Positions 18,621 to 28,393 of a stretch of 54,602 bases of DNA are shown here, one piece after another. Positions within the stretch are counted from its first letter, which is position 1. The number at the start of each line of letters is the position of its first letter. Under the pieces are notes generated by a model. That model had not been told where the DNA came from and made no database searches. It saw nothing but the letters and a program-made list of their open reading frames with translations. The translations under genes and the position numbers were made by a program. Origin of the DNA: Bacteroidaceae bacterium (GTDB taxonomy: Bacteria > Bacteroidota > Bacteroidia > Bacteroidales > Barnesiellaceae_A); NCBI GenBank assembly GCA_017481745.1, contig JAFUOV010000009.1, positions 1 to 54,602 on the forward strand, in the 5' to 3' direction.

Positions 18621-19508
18621 ATGAGCAAAATATTGAAAGTGGGCATTGTGCAACAAAGCAACACTGCCAACATACAGCAAAACATGGCTGCTCTGCAAGC
18701 CGGTATTGAAAAGTGTGCCGAGCAAGGTGCACAATTGGTCGTTCTGCAAGAGCTGCACAACTCGTTGTACTTCTGCCAGACCGAAGATACCAATCTCTTC
18801 GATCTTGCCGAGCCTATACCGGGACCCTCGACCGACTTTTACGCCGAGATAGCACGTCGTTGCCATGTGGTTTTGGTAACATCGCTCTTCGAGCGTCGTG
18901 CCCCCGGCTTGTACCACAATACGGCTGTCGTATTTGATAGCGATGGCTCTATTGCCGGTAAATATCGCAAAATGCACATCCCCGATGACCCTGCATACTA
19001 CGAGAAGTTTTATTTCACCCCCGGCGATTTGGGCTTTGAACCTATTGCAACATCGGTAGGTAAGTTGGGCGTATTGGTATGTTGGGACCAATGGTATCCC
19101 GAGGCTGCTCGATTGATGGCATTGCGTGGCGCCGAGTTGCTCATCTATCTCACAGCGATAGGTTGGGAGAGCAGTGATACTGATGCCGAGAAAGCACGTC
19201 AGCAAGGCGCGTGGGAAACCGTACAACGTGGTCATGCCGTAGCCAATGGATTGCCCGTTGTTACCGTCAATCGTGTAGGACACGAGCCCGATCCCTCGCA
19301 ACAAACCCGAGGTATACAATTCTGGGGACATAGTTTCGTGGCAGGACCTCAAGGCGAGTTGCTATTCCTTGCGCCCGACGATGCTCCTTGTACGACGGTT
19401 GTCGATGTTGATATGACACGCAGTGAGCAAGTGCGCCGTTGGTGGCCCTTCTTGCGCGACCGTCGCATAGAAAATTATGGCGATATAGTGAAGCGATTTA
19501 GAGATTAA
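18621..19508 (+). CDS. aguB: N-carbamoylputrescine amidase
   Basis: A 295-residue carbon-nitrogen hydrolase of the nitrilase superfamily. The catalytic triad is visible: Glu in LQELHNSLYF, Lys in GKYRKMHIPDDP, and Cys in VLVCWDQWYPEAAR. These motif contexts are those of plant and bacterial N-carbamoylputrescine amidohydrolases, which release putrescine, carbon dioxide and ammonia. Its position directly after agmatine deiminase confirms the role and indicates a cytosolic route from agmatine to putrescine. Confidence 0.93.
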   Translation: MSKILKVGIVQQSNTANIQQNMAALQAGIEKCAEQGAQLVVLQELHNSLYFCQTEDTNLFDLAEPIPGPSTDFYAEIARRCHVVLVTSLFERRAPGLYHNTAVVFDSDGSIAGKYRKMHIPDDPAYYEKFYFTPGDLGFEPIATSVGKLGVLVCWDQWYPEAARLMALRGAELLIYLTAIGWESSDTDAEKARQQGAWETVQRGHAVANGLPVVTVNRVGHEPDPSQQTRGIQFWGHSFVAGPQGELLFLAPDDAPCTTVVDVDMTRSEQVRRWWPFLRDRRIENYGDIVKRFRD

Positions 19509-19529
19509 TACTTCGTTATACAGCATACA

Positions 19530-19578
19530 ACAATCCCTCCGACAGATGGTTGCTCAACCTGCTTCGGAGGGATTGTTT
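19530..19578 (+). terminator. Bidirectional terminator between convergent genes
   Basis: AACAATCCCTCCGA (19530-19543) pairs with TCGGAGGGATTGTT (19565-19578), followed by TT on the plus strand. It sits between the ends of aguB (plus) and the lipoprotein gene (minus) and can serve both. Confidence 0.8.
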
Positions 19579-19595
19579 TGTTATAATAACGCCAC

Positions 19596-20174
19596 CTATT
19601 TCTTTTTCTCGTAGGTATCGTTTATAGTCTTCAATTTAGGCGAGTTATACAAGTCGACGGGCGCTACAACAAGTTGTTCGGGGTGTATTCTGTGAGCGCT
19701 CAAGTATGGGATTATTTTCTCAATATGATAGTTCTTGATTGGTTGAGGCTCGCAGAGCTCTATGCCAAATTGCTCCTTGAAGATGGTATATACAAGTTCG
19801 GCACTATAAAATTTATTATCACCCGGGCGCAAGAAAATATCTCTCGAGCAGCCCAAGTACATTTCGTAGTCGATTTGGGCTTTCTTGGGAAGCGATGCAC
19901 GCTTGATGCAGAACTTATTATTACGTCCCGAGTTAATAAATTTGTCGAGCGGGATAAGTTGCACTTGGTTTCCTACCGTAAGGACATACAATTTTTCATC
20001 CTCTTTGGCAACCACGATACCACAATTTGATATAGGCGATAGTGTTGCCTGATGTATCAATGCAGCCTCTTTGCGCGGTGTAGTTTGAAATATTATATCG
20101 CCTTCGCGTGGTGATAGGTCGTTCTTGCAACCGGTGAGCAGTAGTACAAGCAGTAAAAAATAGATTTTTTTCAT
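19596..20174 (-). CDS. Small lipoprotein with permuted papain-like fold, active-site residues apparently lost
   Basis: I start at 20174 because MKKIYFLLLVLLLTGC is a complete lipoprotein signal (lipidated Cys 16); the longer frame adds 15 residues with no sense. The 192-residue product resembles the YiiX/YebB permuted NlpC/P60 group: PREGDIIFQ opens the domain, followed by a motif equivalent to SHVGIV and one equivalent to YCSELVY. Here they read SNCGIV and YSAELVY, so the usual catalytic His is Asn 50 and the usual Cys is Ser 124. I infer a membrane-anchored, probably non-catalytic protein that may still bind peptide or lipid. The family assignment is from motif memory and is only moderately certain. 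It is a single gene between two terminator/intergenic regions. Confidence 0.6.
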   Translation of the reverse strand: MKKIYFLLLVLLLTGCKNDLSPREGDIIFQTTPRKEAALIHQATLSPISNCGIVVAKEDEKLYVLTVGNQVQLIPLDKFINSGRNNKFCIKRASLPKKAQIDYEMYLGCSRDIFLRPGDNKFYSAELVYTIFKEQFGIELCEPQPIKNYHIEKIIPYLSAHRIHPEQLVVAPVDLYNSPKLKTINDTYEKKK

Positions 20175-20419
20175 TGTCGGGCAATTATATGTATTGTTGA
20201 TAGATAGTTTTCGATACACGAAGGTACATATAATTCTCGATATTTGTCTGATATTTTATGACAAAATGGCTGTCGAAACTGCAATTTTGTCCTATAATCA
20301 ACTGATAATCATGACTTTTTGTCTTTCTTGAGACTTTGGTATCTCTTTTGAATTTATTGTTACGAACATTGCCCCATTCAATGTGTTAAACATAAATATT
20401 AATAGAAAGGAGATATAAA

Positions 20420-23008
20420 ATGAATTTCAACAATTTTACAATCAAATCGCAAGAGGCTTTACAAAAAGCGGTCGACTATACCACGCGTAGTGGTAGCCAA
20501 TCGGTCGAGCCGGTACACTTGTTGCGAGGTGTAATTGAAGTGGGCGATAGCTTGGTAAATTTTATATTCCAAAAGTTGGGTGTCAACAAGCAGTCGCTAT
20601 TGCAATGGTTAGACCGCTCGATAGCCAATCAACCTCGCGTGAGTGGGGGAGAACCCTATCTGAGCCGCGAAGCCAATCAGGTGTTGCAACGTGCCACCGA
20701 ATATTCCGACCGTTTAGGCGACAAATATGTGGCTTTAGAGTCGTTGCTCATGGCACTCTTTCTGGTCAAGAGCGAGGCTTCTACCTATATGAAGGATGCC
20801 GGAATTACCGAGAAGGAGTTGGGTGCAGCTATTGACGAGTTGCGTCGAGGTAAGAAAGTTACCGAACAAGGTGCCGAGGACACCTACAACGCCTTGTCGA
20901 AGTATGCAGTAAACCTCAACGAGCGCGCCCGTACCGGCAAGCTCGACCCTGTCATCGGTCGTGATGACGAGATACGTCGTGTACTTCAGATTTTGAGCCG
21001 TCGTACCAAGAACAACCCCATATTGATAGGCGAGCCGGGTACTGGTAAAACTGCTATAGCTGAGGGATTGGCACATCGTATCGTGCGCGGTGATGTACCC
21101 GAGAACCTCAAGTCGAAACAGATATTCTCGCTCGATATGGGTGCGTTGGTGGCTGGTGCCAAGTATAAAGGCGAGTTTGAAGAACGCCTCAAAGCTGTTG
21201 TCAATGAGGTTGTAGAGGCAAATGGCGAGATAATTCTCTTTATTGACGAGATACACACACTTGTTGGTGCAGGCAAGGGCGAGGGCGCTATGGATGCTGC
21301 CAACATCTTGAAGCCTGCCTTGGCACGTGGCGAGTTGCGCTCGATAGGTGCTACCACACTCGACGAGTATCAGAAATACTTTGAGAAGGACAAAGCCTTG
21401 GAGCGCCGTTTCCAAATCGTCATGGTCGACGAGCCCGACGAGTTGAGCACCATATCAATCCTTCGTGGACTGAAAGAGCGCTACGAAAACCACCACAAAG
21501 TGCGTATCAAAGACGATGCCATTATTGCTGCCGTACAGCTATCGCAACGCTATATCACCGACCGTTTCTTGCCCGACAAAGCTATCGACCTGATGGACGA
21601 GGCTGCTGCCAAGTTGCGCCTCGAAGTAGACTCTGTGCCCGAGAGCCTCGACGAGATAAGCCGCAAACTCAAGCAGTTGGAGATAGAACGCGAGGCTATC
21701 AAGCGCGAAAACGATAACGATAAGCTCGACTCGCTCGGTCGCGAAATAGCCGACTTGCGCGAGGAAGAAACTCGCCTTCGCGCCAAGTGGACTGCCGAGA
21801 AAGAACTTGTCAATCGTATTCAACAAGACAAGATAGACATCGAAAACCTACGCTTCGATGCCGAGCGTGCCGAGCGTGAGGGCGACTATGGACGTGTTGC
21901 CGAGATACGATATGCCAAGATTAAGCAGAAAGAAGACGACATAGCCCACGTACAACAGCAACTGCGCGACATGCAAGGCGACAAGGCTATGATCAAAGAG
22001 GAAGTAGATGCCGAGGATATAGCCGATGTCGTATCGCGTTGGACAGGAATACCTGTCAACAAGATGTTGCAGAGCGAGCGCGACAAGTTGTTGCACCTTG
22101 AGGAAGAGCTGCATCGTCGCGTAGTAGGGCAGGACGAGGCGATACGAGCCATATCCGATGCCGTTCGTCGCAGTCGTGCCGGACTTAACGACCCACGTCG
22201 CCCCATCGGCTCATTCATCTTTTTGGGCACAACCGGTGTGGGTAAGACCGAGTTGGCAAAGGCACTTGCCGAATACCTCTTCGACGACGAAAACATGCTC
22301 ACACGTATAGACATGAGCGAGTATCAAGAGAAGTTCAGCGCAACACGCCTCATCGGTTCGCCTCCCGGATACGTAGGTTACGACGAGGGCGGACAGCTCA
22401 CCGAGGCAATACGTCGCAAGCCCTACTCGGTAGTACTATTTGATGAGATAGAGAAGGCTCACCCCGACATATTCAATGTGCTGTTGCAGGTACTCGACGA
22501 TGGTCGATTGACCGACAACAAAGGTCGTTTGGTCAACTTCAAGAACACCATCATCATCATGACCTCCAACATGGGTTCGCAACTCATACGCGACAACTTC
22601 TCGCACATGACAGCCGACAATCGTGAGCAAGTGATAGACGACACCCGCAACCAAGTGTTGGCAATGCTGCGCAAGACCATACGTCCCGAGTTCCTCAACC
22701 GTATCGACGAGACAATCATGTTTACGCCACTCGATCCCGAGGAAATTCGTGAAATCGTACAGTTGCAGATAGACGGCGTATGCCGCATGTTGGCAAAGAA
22801 CGGCGTGCAACTCAATGTTACCCCCGAGGCGCTCACGTACCTCTCGCAAGAGGGATACGACCCCGAGTTTGGTGCTCGTCCCGTCAAGCGTGTCATACAA
22901 CGTCAGCTGCTCAACACCCTGTCGAAAGAGCTCCTCGCCGGCAAGGTCGACAACACACGACCCATCACCGTCGACCTCCACGACGGCAAGCTTACCTTTG
23001 GCAATTAG
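20420..23008 (+). CDS. clpB: ATP-dependent disaggregase ClpB
   Basis: An 862-residue Hsp100 chaperone that, with DnaK, pulls polypeptides out of aggregates after heat or other stress. Domains in order: N-terminal Clp repeats (1-145), first AAA+ module with Walker [13 protein letters not shown] and Walker [14 protein letters not shown], the long coiled-coil middle domain (about 405-530) characteristic of ClpB rather than ClpA or ClpC, second AAA+ module with [15 protein letters not shown] and [11 protein letters not shown], and a C-terminal D2-small domain. The start is set by a strong Shine-Dalgarno (AGAAAGGAGATATAAAATG), unusual in this window. No CIRCE element is visible in the 245 bases upstream. 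Length is that of the full family. Confidence 0.97.
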   Translation: MNFNNFTIKSQEALQKAVDYTTRSGSQSVEPVHLLRGVIEVGDSLVNFIFQKLGVNKQSLLQWLDRSIANQPRVSGGEPYLSREANQVLQRATEYSDRLGDKYVALESLLMALFLVKSEASTYMKDAGITEKELGAAIDELRRGKKVTEQGAEDTYNALSKYAVNLNERARTGKLDPVIGRDDEIRRVLQILSRRTKNNPILIGEPGTGKTAIAEGLAHRIVRGDVPENLKSKQIFSLDMGALVAGAKYKGEFEERLKAVVNEVVEANGEIILFIDEIHTLVGAGKGEGAMDAANILKPALARGELRSIGATTLDEYQKYFEKDKALERRFQIVMVDEPDELSTISILRGLKERYENHHKVRIKDDAIIAAVQLSQRYITDRFLPDKAIDLMDEAAAKLRLEVDSVPESLDEISRKLKQLEIEREAIKRENDNDKLDSLGREIADLREEETRLRAKWTAEKELVNRIQQDKIDIENLRFDAERAEREGDYGRVAEIRYAKIKQKEDDIAHVQQQLRDMQGDKAMIKEEVDAEDIADVVSRWTGIPVNKMLQSERDKLLHLEEELHRRVVGQDEAIRAISDAVRRSRAGLNDPRRPIGSFIFLGTTGVGKTELAKALAEYLFDDENMLTRIDMSEYQEKFSATRLIGSPPGYVGYDEGGQLTEAIRRKPYSVVLFDEIEKAHPDIFNVLLQVLDDGRLTDNKGRLVNFKNTIIIMTSNMGSQLIRDNFSHMTADNREQVIDDTRNQVLAMLRKTIRPEFLNRIDETIMFTPLDPEEIREIVQLQIDGVCRMLAKNGVQLNVTPEALTYLSQEGYDPEFGARPVKRVIQRQLLNTLSKELLAGKVDNTRPITVDLHDGKLTFGN

Positions 23009-23033
23009 TGCCAGCTTACCGCCCTATAACACA

Positions 23034-23065
23034 ACAACCGCGCCACAATCTTGTGGCGCGGTTGT
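23034..23065 (+). terminator. Terminator of clpB
   Basis: A 15-base perfect stem, ACAACCGCGCCACAA (23034-23048) and its complement (23051-23065), separated by TC and followed by CTTTAT. It lies between convergent clpB and the phosphofructokinase gene and may work in both directions. Confidence 0.8.
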
Positions 23066-23135
23066 CTTTATGGGATATACCCTCATTTATGCAAGCTGTG
23101 AGGAGGGCAATCCGTATTTGGTTTAAGAAACATTT

Positions 23136-24809
23136 TTAGTCCAAACGCTCACCGTGTTTGCATTGAGTGCGTTGCTCGAGTGCCAATGTTACGGTAGGTT
23201 GGTCGCATACCTCGGTAGGACCGAAGTATTGTATAGGACCGGGATATACATACATTGTTTCGTGAGCCCAGCTATCGCGGTGTGCTGCAAAGTACTTGAA
23301 CGGCTCGCCATCGAGCTCTACAAGTGCCTTTTGTATAACGGGTTTCATCTCGCCATGACGACGCTCCATGTTCATCATCATTGTTACGGGTACACCACCG
23401 GCAATCCACTCTGAGGCAGGACGTGTAGTGTTGCGTACGCTCGACATGTAACCTGTCTTACCCTCGCCAATGAGCAACGATGCTGTGTAACCGAGCGAGT
23501 AGCAATAGTCGGCATCAAAGTTTGAAGGAGTGGCGCAACGACCTTCGTAACCAAAGAAGTGGTATTGTGTAGAGAACTTACCTACAAACTTGCCTGCCTC
23601 TTTCATTTGAGCCAATTTGCGACCTACCATTTCGCCGAGCAACTTCTCGGTCTCGATGAGCGACACTTGTACGTTGCCGTGGGGGTCGCGGTCGAGGGTG
23701 AGCTGGCGAGCTACACGCTCGGGAAGGCTGGCATAGATAGCTGCATTCTCGGGCGAGATGTGGTTGATGATATATTTGATTTGCTCGTTACGAGGTACCA
23801 TGGCAAACTCGGCAGCGTGGTGTGCCAAGAAATCGTTCAACTCGCTGATGAGGTTCTTCATTGCGGGGATAAACTCGATGATACCCTCGGGAATGAGTGC
23901 TACACCATAGTTGTTGCCTTTGGCAGCGCGTGCAGCTACGATATTGGCAATGTAAGTTACAATGTCGTCGAGTGTCATTTGTTTCTTCTCAACCTCCTCC
24001 GATACAAGGCAGATGTTGGGTTGAGTTTGCAATGCACACTCAAGGGCGATGTGCGATGCCGAGCGACCCATCAACTTGATGAAGTGCCAATACTTCTGAG
24101 CCGAGTTGCAGTCGCGTTGGATGTTACCAATCATCTCGCCGTAAACTTTACAAGCTGTGTCGAAACCAAACGAAGTCTCGATCATCTCGTTCTTCAAGTC
24201 GCCGTCGATAGTCTTGGGGCAACCTATCACTTGCACACCGGCATTTATCTGTTTGTAATACTCGGCAAGCACGCAAGCATTGGTGTTAGAGTCATCACCA
24301 CCGATGATAACCAACGCCTTGATGTCGAGCGCGCGGAGTATCTCAAGACCGCTGTCAAATTGTGCTTTGGTCTCCAACTTGGTACGACCCGAGCCAATGA
24401 TATCGAAACCACCGGTATTGCGATACTCGTCGATGATATCGGCAGTCAACTCTTTATATTTATGGTCGATAAGACCGGCAGGACCCAAAAGGAAGCCAAA
24501 CAAGCGGCTCTCGCTGTTCATAGCCTTGAGTCCGTCGAAAAGACCCGAAATAACATTATGTCCGCCGGGAGCTTGACCACCCGACAAAATAACACCTACA
24601 TTGATAGCAGGATATTGGCGCACCTCGTCGCTCTTTTCAAAGCGAAGAACAGGCATACCATAAGTATTGGGAAATAATTCGGCAATCTCTTTTTGGTCGG
24701 CAACCGACTCGGTAGCAGCGCCCTCTGTGCAACGTACACCGGCTTTTATAGCTTCCGGCAATTTAGGAGCATAGCAGGCTCTGGCTAATTGCAATGCACT
24801 CTTTTTCAT
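23136..24809 (-). CDS. Pyrophosphate-dependent 6-phosphofructokinase (long form)
   Basis: A 557-residue cytosolic enzyme that interconverts fructose 6-phosphate and fructose 1,6-bisphosphate using pyrophosphate, so the step is reversible. Motifs: [18 protein letters not shown] for the phosphoryl-donor site, [16 protein letters not shown] (the GGDDS type of pyrophosphate enzymes instead of the GGDGS of ATP enzymes), [10 protein letters not shown] with the catalytic Asp, and [11 protein letters not shown]. The length matches the long PFP group of plants, spirochaetes and Bacteroidota. It diverges from the GGGtGRT operon and has its own promoter 45 bases upstream. Confidence 0.95.
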   Translation of the reverse strand: MKKSALQLARACYAPKLPEAIKAGVRCTEGAATESVADQKEIAELFPNTYGMPVLRFEKSDEVRQYPAINVGVILSGGQAPGGHNVISGLFDGLKAMNSESRLFGFLLGPAGLIDHKYKELTADIIDEYRNTGGFDIIGSGRTKLETKAQFDSGLEILRALDIKALVIIGGDDSNTNACVLAEYYKQINAGVQVIGCPKTIDGDLKNEMIETSFGFDTACKVYGEMIGNIQRDCNSAQKYWHFIKLMGRSASHIALECALQTQPNICLVSEEVEKKQMTLDDIVTYIANIVAARAAKGNNYGVALIPEGIIEFIPAMKNLISELNDFLAHHAAEFAMVPRNEQIKYIINHISPENAAIYASLPERVARQLTLDRDPHGNVQVSLIETEKLLGEMVGRKLAQMKEAGKFVGKFSTQYHFFGYEGRCATPSNFDADYCYSLGYTASLLIGEGKTGYMSSVRNTTRPASEWIAGGVPVTMMMNMERRHGEMKPVIQKALVELDGEPFKYFAAHRDSWAHETMYVYPGPIQYFGPTEVCDQPTVTLALEQRTQCKHGERLD

Positions 24810-24853
24810 TGGATGAAAACTTTATCTTAAAATTAATACTCAATTTCAAGGTG

Positions 24854-24884
24854 CAAAGATACTTCTTTTTAGTATAAAAAGCAA
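24854..24884 (-). promoter_or_regulatory. Promoter of the phosphofructokinase gene
   Basis: On the minus strand, TTG (24884-24882), 20 bases, then TATCTTTG (24861-24854), a full consensus match, with a leader of about 40 bases to the start at 24809. Confidence 0.75.
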
Positions 24885-24962
24885 TATTATCGCTGCGAAA
24901 AACGTGCAACTTTGGCACAAAACGTTTGCCCTTGTGTAATAAAAGTTTTAAGGCAGTTAATA

Positions 24963-24993
24963 TTGTGAAAGTTCAAAAAAAATTGTACCTTTG
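24963..24993 (+). promoter_or_regulatory. Promoter of the NifU-like/GGGtGRT operon
   Basis: TTG at 24963-24965, 20 bases, then TACCTTTG at 24986-24993: a full consensus match. Transcription would begin near 25000 and give an unusually long leader of about 130 bases. Confidence 0.75.
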
Positions 24994-25007
24994 CGCTCAA
25001 ATGCGAC

Positions 25008-25066
25008 AAAGCGTAGGCTATGCTGTAAAAGCCACCGACCCAGCCACGCTATGTGCAGAAAGGTAA
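25008..25066 (+). promoter_or_regulatory. Structured 5' leader, possible RNA regulatory element
   Basis: Within the 130-base leader, AGCGT (25010-25014) pairs with ACGCT (25046-25050) and encloses GGCT (25016-25019) paired with AGCC (25030-25033). A GGT at 25061-25063 could pair with the ACC at 25034-25036, giving a pseudoknot-like fold. I do not recognise a named riboswitch family. Leaders elsewhere in this window are about 40-90 bases and less GC-rich, so this one stands out. The pairing is seen by eye, not calculated. Confidence 0.35.
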
Positions 25067-25132
25067 AAAACAGACAGATTTTCGATCTCGAATAGGTAAA
25101 CTAACATTCATATAACATTAAACGTTTAAGTT

Positions 25133-25834
25133 ATGATTTATTCACACGAAGTAGAACACATGTGTGTTGTAAAAAAAGGAGCCAATCATGGTCCCGCACC
25201 CATACCCGAAGAAGGTCGTTGGGTGAAAGCAAAAGAAGTGGTAGATATTTCGGGCTTGACACACGGTGTAGGTTGGTGCGCACCCCAACAAGGTGCTTGT
25301 AAGCTCACCCTCAACGTCAAAGAAGGTGTCATCCAAGAAGCTCTCGTCGAGACAATCGGTTGCTCGGGTATGACCCACTCGGCAGCTATGGCATCTGAAA
25401 TTCTCCCCGGTAAAACAATCCTCGAGGCTCTCAATACCGACCTCGTATGCGATGCCATCAACACAGCCATGCGCGAGTTGTTCTTGCAAATCGTTTACGG
25501 TCGCACACAATCGGCTTTCAGCGAAGGCGGCTTGATGATTGGTGCAGGTCTCGAAGACCTCGGTAAAGGCTTGCGTAGCCAAGTAGGTACCATGTACGGT
25601 ACACTCGCCAAAGGTCCTCGCTACCTCGAAATGGCTGAAGGCTATTGCAACCGCGTAGCACTCGACGAAAACAACGAAATCATCGGTTACGAGTTCGTTC
25701 ACCTTGGCAAATTCATGGACATGGTGAAAAAAGGCGAAGACGCCAACGAAGCGCTCAAGAAAGCAACCGGCACATACGGTCGCTTCACAACCGAGCAAGG
25801 TGCAGTTAAACATATTGACCCCCGTCACGAATAA
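25133..25834 (+). CDS. NifU-like iron-sulfur scaffold-type protein, partner of GGGtGRT protein
   Basis: A 233-residue protein resembling the NifU/IscU N-terminal fold. It has the pattern of spaced Cys residues expected of a scaffold: GWCAPQQGACKLTL, VETIGCSGMTHSAAM and LVCDAINTAM, rather than the exact IscU motif set. Such proteins bind or transfer iron-sulfur clusters in the cytosol. It is always a candidate partner for the protein encoded 19 bases downstream, a pairing I recall from many anaerobes under the names 'iron-sulfur cluster assembly scaffold-like' and 'GGGtGRT protein'. The real biochemical role of the pair is not established. No other suf or isc gene is present nearby. Confidence 0.75.
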   Translation: MIYSHEVEHMCVVKKGANHGPAPIPEEGRWVKAKEVVDISGLTHGVGWCAPQQGACKLTLNVKEGVIQEALVETIGCSGMTHSAAMASEILPGKTILEALNTDLVCDAINTAMRELFLQIVYGRTQSAFSEGGLMIGAGLEDLGKGLRSQVGTMYGTLAKGPRYLEMAEGYCNRVALDENNEIIGYEFVHLGKFMDMVKKGEDANEALKKATGTYGRFTTEQGAVKHIDPRHE

Positions 25835-25853
25835 TATATAGGAGGAAGAAACT

Positions 25854-26864
25854 ATGATAAGAGAAGTAAAATTTGAAAGCCAAGACCGTCGTATCAAGCA
25901 AATACTTGCAGCATTGAACGAAAACGGCATCAAAGACATCGAAGAGGCAAACGCAATATGCGAGTCTTACGGTCTCGACCCCTATAAAACTTGCGAAGAA
26001 ACACAACCCATCTGCTTCGAGAACGCCAAGTGGGCATACGTAGTAGGTGCAGCCATCGCCCTCAAGAAAGGTTGCACATCGGCTGCCGATGCTGCCGAAG
26101 CAATCGGTATCGGTCTTCAAGCATTCTGCATCCCCGGTTCAGTAGCCGACGACCGCAAGGTTGGTCTCGGTCATGGTAACCTCGCAGCACGCTTGCTCCG
26201 CGAAGAAACCAAATGTTTCGCATTCTTGGCAGGTCACGAGTCATTCGCAGCCGCCGAAGGCGCTATCAAAATCGCTGCCAAAGCCGACAAAGTACGTAAA
26301 GAGCCCCTCCGTTGCATCCTCAACGGTCTTGGTAAAGATGCAGCATACATCATCTCACGTATCAACGGCTTTACATACGTACAAACCGAGCTCGACTATG
26401 CAACAGGCGAGTTGAAAGTAATCCGCGAAGTACCCTTCTCGCAAGGCGATCGCGCCAAAGTAAAATGCTATGGTGCCGACGACGTACGCGAGGGCGTAGC
26501 CATCATGTGGCACGAAGGCGTAGACGTATCTATCACAGGTAACTCTACCAACCCCACACGCTTCCAACACCCCGTAGCAGGTACATACAAGAAAGAGTGC
26601 AACGAGCGCGGTAAAAAATACTTCTCAGTAGCATCGGGTGGTGGTACAGGTCGTACACTTCACCCCGACAACATGGCTGCCGGTCCCGCATCATACGGTA
26701 TGACCGACACAATGGGACGTATGCACAGCGACGCACAATTTGCCGGTTCTTCATCAGTTCCCGCACACGTCGAGATGATGGGCTTCCTCGGCATCGGTAA
26801 CAACCCCATGGTAGGTTGCACCGTAGCATGCGCCGTAGACGTAGCAACAGCACTCAACAAGTAA
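25854..26864 (+). CDS. GGGtGRT protein
   Basis: A 336-residue protein with the diagnostic VASGGGTGRTLHPDNM sequence near residues 260-275, for which the family is named. Other conserved-looking stretches are GLGHGNLAARLLREETKCF, FLAGHESFAAAEGAI and the C-terminal IGNNPMVGCTVACAVDVA. No transmembrane segment or signal peptide is visible, so it is cytosolic. The function of the family is unknown; cofactor handling or redox metabolism is a guess based on its NifU-like neighbour. The start has a strong Shine-Dalgarno (TAGGAGGAAGAAACT before ATG), which suggests high expression. Confidence 0.85.
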   Translation: MIREVKFESQDRRIKQILAALNENGIKDIEEANAICESYGLDPYKTCEETQPICFENAKWAYVVGAAIALKKGCTSAADAAEAIGIGLQAFCIPGSVADDRKVGLGHGNLAARLLREETKCFAFLAGHESFAAAEGAIKIAAKADKVRKEPLRCILNGLGKDAAYIISRINGFTYVQTELDYATGELKVIREVPFSQGDRAKVKCYGADDVREGVAIMWHEGVDVSITGNSTNPTRFQHPVAGTYKKECNERGKKYFSVASGGGTGRTLHPDNMAAGPASYGMTDTMGRMHSDAQFAGSSSVPAHVEMMGFLGIGNNPMVGCTVACAVDVATALNK

Positions 26865-26915
26865 TACACCGCGACACCGTCGCAACAACCAAGTAATAAC
26901 ATTACTTACAATATT

Positions 26916-26947
26916 ACGCCCTCGCCCACTCGGCGAGGGCGTTTTTT
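26916..26947 (+). terminator. Terminator of the GGGtGRT operon
   Basis: ACGCCCTCGCC (26916-26926), loop CACTC, GGCGAGGGCGT (26932-26942) and a run of T. A strong intrinsic terminator that also marks the left border of the AT-rich island. Confidence 0.9.
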
Positions 26948-27011
26948 ATGCTAATATATCGCTGCTTTTGGGTTGTTTTTGTAAGTCTGTTACAAAATAG
27001 TGTTTTTTTTA

Positions 27012-27042
27012 TTGCTTTTTTTGTCTATATATTCTATATTTG
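27012..27042 (+). promoter_or_regulatory. Promoter of the AbiL-like pair
   Basis: TTG at 27012-27014, 20 bases, TATATTTG at 27035-27042; the ATG is at 27068. A TTGCAAGTGAATTGCAA sequence (27040-27056) overlaps the expected transcription start and has two TTGCAA half-sites, a possible operator. Confidence 0.65.
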
Positions 27043-27067
27043 CAAGTGAATTGCAAAACAAAATAAT

Positions 27068-28393
27068 ATGTTATTAGAATTTAATGTACAGAATTATTTG
27101 TCTATTAGAGATAGACAAACCTTGTCGTTTCGAGCAAATAAAAATATTAATCATTTAGATGATTATTATACAACAACTGTTTTAGACGAGCGAGTGTTAA
27201 AAATTGCTTTGATATTTGGAGCTAATGCTTCTGGTAAAACAAATGTTTTATCTGCATTGGATTTTCTTCGGTCTTTAATCTTACATCCTAAAACATCAAA
27301 GACAGAACATCTTGATTGTACCCCTTTTTTGTTAGATGACAAAACTTGTACAGAAAATTCGGTATTTGAAATATTATTTATATGGAATGCTACAAAATAC
27401 AAATATTCTATAGAATTCAATAACAATTATGTAGTAAAAGAAATATTAAAAAAAGGACATAAGAAGCAGTTGAAAGAGGTCTTTATTAGGACAACAGATC
27501 CGATAAAACAAATTTCTAAAATTAAATTTGTAGAAACAGTCAAGATACCCGAAACAAGTGTATTGTCTTTAACGGATAATACATTATGGAATACGACTGT
27601 TATTTCGGGATTTAATAAGACAAACATAGAATGCCAGGAACTTAAAGATGTATACGAGTGGTTTAGTTATTATCTCAATTTTTTAATTCGACCAAACAGA
27701 GATTTAAAAAATTTAATATCAAAAAAAATTGACAGTGGTGAAATAAATAAAGATAAGCTGCTTCCTATATTGCAACGAGCCGATTTTAATATAGCCGATA
27801 TTTCTTTAAAGAAAGAACAAGAGGATGTGCCGGAGAGAGTTGTTGATTTTATTTTATCAGCGTCGCCAAATCTTTCTGATAGTGCAGTAAAATATCTAAA
27901 ATCAGCCAAGACAATATCAACAATAGATGTCCGATTTTTACATTTAGATACAAATAATAATGCAAATGATAAAATACCTTACGATATGGAATCGTTGGGT
28001 ACACAACGTTATTATGGGTTGGCAGGTTTACTCTATCTGTTAATAAAAAAATCTAATTGTTATATGATAGACGAATTGGAGTCATCTTTGCACCCAGATT
28101 TATTTCAACATTTCTTACTCTCATTTTGTGTCAATGCCAATCAATCTCAAATCATAGCTACGACTCATAATAGAGAAATATTAAATAACAAACGTATTTT
28201 TCGAAACGATATGATATGTATTGTTGATAAGGATGATAATTGTGGTACAATCCTATATAAATTATCCGATTTCGATACCTCTGTTATTCGCGACACAAGT
28301 AATATCCTCAATGCTTATAATTCGGGTAGATTAGGAGGTATTCCTAATATAGGTGATTATTATATAAATATTGATGGTGATGAGATTGAATGA
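27068..28393 (+). CDS. AbiL-like / RloA-type ATPase (OLD-like AAA ATPase)
   Basis: A 441-residue AAA/SMC-like ATPase. Residues 1-20 read like the N-terminus of the family (FNVQNYLSIRDRQTLSF), Walker A is GANASGKTN at 51-59, a long insertion and helices follow, then Walker B MIDELESSLHPDLF and the switch-like ATTHNREIL. Such proteins are found with RloB in abortive-infection and restriction-linked modules; AbiLi of Lactococcus is one. The partner gene overlaps the end of this one. Base composition is strikingly AT-rich compared with the flanks, consistent with horizontal transfer. I infer phage defence in which the ATPase senses or gates and RloB is the effector; this is not shown by the sequence. 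Confidence 0.8.
   Translation: MLLEFNVQNYLSIRDRQTLSFRANKNINHLDDYYTTTVLDERVLKIALIFGANASGKTNVLSALDFLRSLILHPKTSKTEHLDCTPFLLDDKTCTENSVFEILFIWNATKYKYSIEFNNNYVVKEILKKGHKKQLKEVFIRTTDPIKQISKIKFVETVKIPETSVLSLTDNTLWNTTVISGFNKTNIECQELKDVYEWFSYYLNFLIRPNRDLKNLISKKIDSGEINKDKLLPILQRADFNIADISLKKEQEDVPERVVDFILSASPNLSDSAVKYLKSAKTISTIDVRFLHLDTNNNANDKIPYDMESLGTQRYYGLAGLLYLLIKKSNCYMIDELESSLHPDLFQHFLLSFCVNANQSQIIATTHNREILNNKRIFRNDMICIVDKDDNCGTILYKLSDFDTSVIRDTSNILNAYNSGRLGGIPNIGDYYINIDGDEIE

Noticed and set aside
23559..24677. A 372-codon open frame on the plus strand inside the phosphofructokinase gene
   Set aside because: Antisense to a clear enzyme gene; product has no recognisable motif. It arises from the codon bias of the real gene.
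25008..25066. A cobalamin or SAM-II riboswitch in the GGGtGRT leader
   Set aside because: The short GCCAC resemblance is not enough and the other conserved boxes of these families are absent.
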